DNA from: Treponema sp.
Lineage (GTDB): Bacteria; Spirochaetota; Spirochaetia; Treponematales; Breznakiellaceae
Direction: 5' to 3'
Assembly: GCA_031279205.1 (NCBI GenBank)
Contig: JAITIX010000149.1
Location: forward strand, 1 to 40,850
Length of the DNA stretch: 40,850 nt
Position 1 is the first letter of the stretch, and the number at the start of each line of letters is the position of its first letter. Shown here piece by piece: positions 40,665-40,850 of the stretch. Below the pieces are notes generated by a model that was not told where the DNA came from, searched no databases, and saw only the letters and a program-made list of their open reading frames with translations. Position numbers and translations under genes: made by a program.

Positions 40665-40850
40665 ATGCGAAAACACAGACAATTACTCGAAAACGCCACC
40701 TACCATGTTACTTCCAAAATCGACCATGACTCGATGGCGCTCCAAGGTACCGAAGTCAAACAACTGTTTCTGGACTTCGTTGAACAAGCAAAAAAGAAGT
40801 TCCGTTTCGAGCTTTGGAACTTCATGGTTATGGATAACCACATCCATTTT
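40665..40850 (+). mobile_element. REP-associated tyrosine transposase (IS200-like), 5' part
   Basis: The frame from ATG 40665 runs off the right edge (62 codons). It begins MRKHRQLLENATYHVTSKI and reaches WNFMVMDNHIHF, where HIH is the HUH metal-binding pair of Y1 transposases (PF01797). The N-terminal pattern is that of RAYTs, domesticated relatives that act on REP hairpins. The catalytic tyrosine lies beyond the window. A hairpin sits just upstream. Confidence 0.85.

Overview
The window reads as a chromosomal segment of a host-associated spirochaete, most likely a Treponema of the kind found in animal or termite guts. The basis is gene content: a treponeme-type outer-membrane porin-like protein, a 509-residue protein resembling a family I know only from spirochaetes (DUF5312-like), a Maf/DUF115-type flagellin-modification relative, a LysM/beta-helix surface protein and several acidic lipoproteins. 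Species cannot be fixed by reading alone. No rRNA, tRNA, CRISPR array or prophage was recognised.

Layout. 1-5.0 kb: the tail of an unknown gene, a cluster of hairpins, a NrdG-type radical SAM activase, then three broken genes (a secreted outer-membrane-like protein, trpG and trpE, carrying four frameshifts in all) and a LacI-type regulator. 5.0-9.4 kb: a repeat-rich intergenic region, a YitT transporter-like protein, and a DUF1538 membrane protein paired with a triple PII-like protein. 9.7-14.0 kb: a five-gene + strand operon STAS/zinc ribbon - YbjN-like - PspA - two unknown membrane proteins, which I read as an envelope-stress module. 14.0-18.2 kb: an 11-unit 21-bp minisatellite, a serine hydrolase, a 16-C homopolymer just upstream of a major porin-like gene, and a 600-bp gap with a large inverted repeat. 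18.2-24.9 kb: two nucleoside-type ABC permeases, an AlaX-like tRNA editing protein, a PpiC/SurA-type chaperone and a DUF115 protein. 25-32 kb: a chemotaxis receptor, a formylglycine-enzyme-fold lipoprotein, a 1360-residue LysM/beta-helix protein and QueG. 32.9-40.5 kb: the DUF5312-like gene, a second 21-bp minisatellite, then ftsH, a secreted protein with calcium-loop-like motifs and an HtrA-type lipoprotein protease. The right edge holds the start of a REP-associated tyrosine transposase.

The recurring theme is the envelope: membrane stress (PspA, FtsH, HtrA, PpiC), surface proteins (porin, beta-helix protein, lipoproteins) and simple-sequence DNA placed beside them. The strongest candidate for something undescribed is the 16-C tract at 15743-15758. 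Losing one C (or gaining two) would join a well-initiated short ORF to a long open frame whose stop codon overlaps the porin start codon as ATGA, which would be a contingency switch coupled to a porin. Second are two 21-bp minisatellites with no detectable gene of their own; in one, each unit carries a near-ideal ribosome-binding site and start codon on the minus strand. The four frameshifts within 2.6 kb suggest either gene decay or consensus error; only reads can decide.
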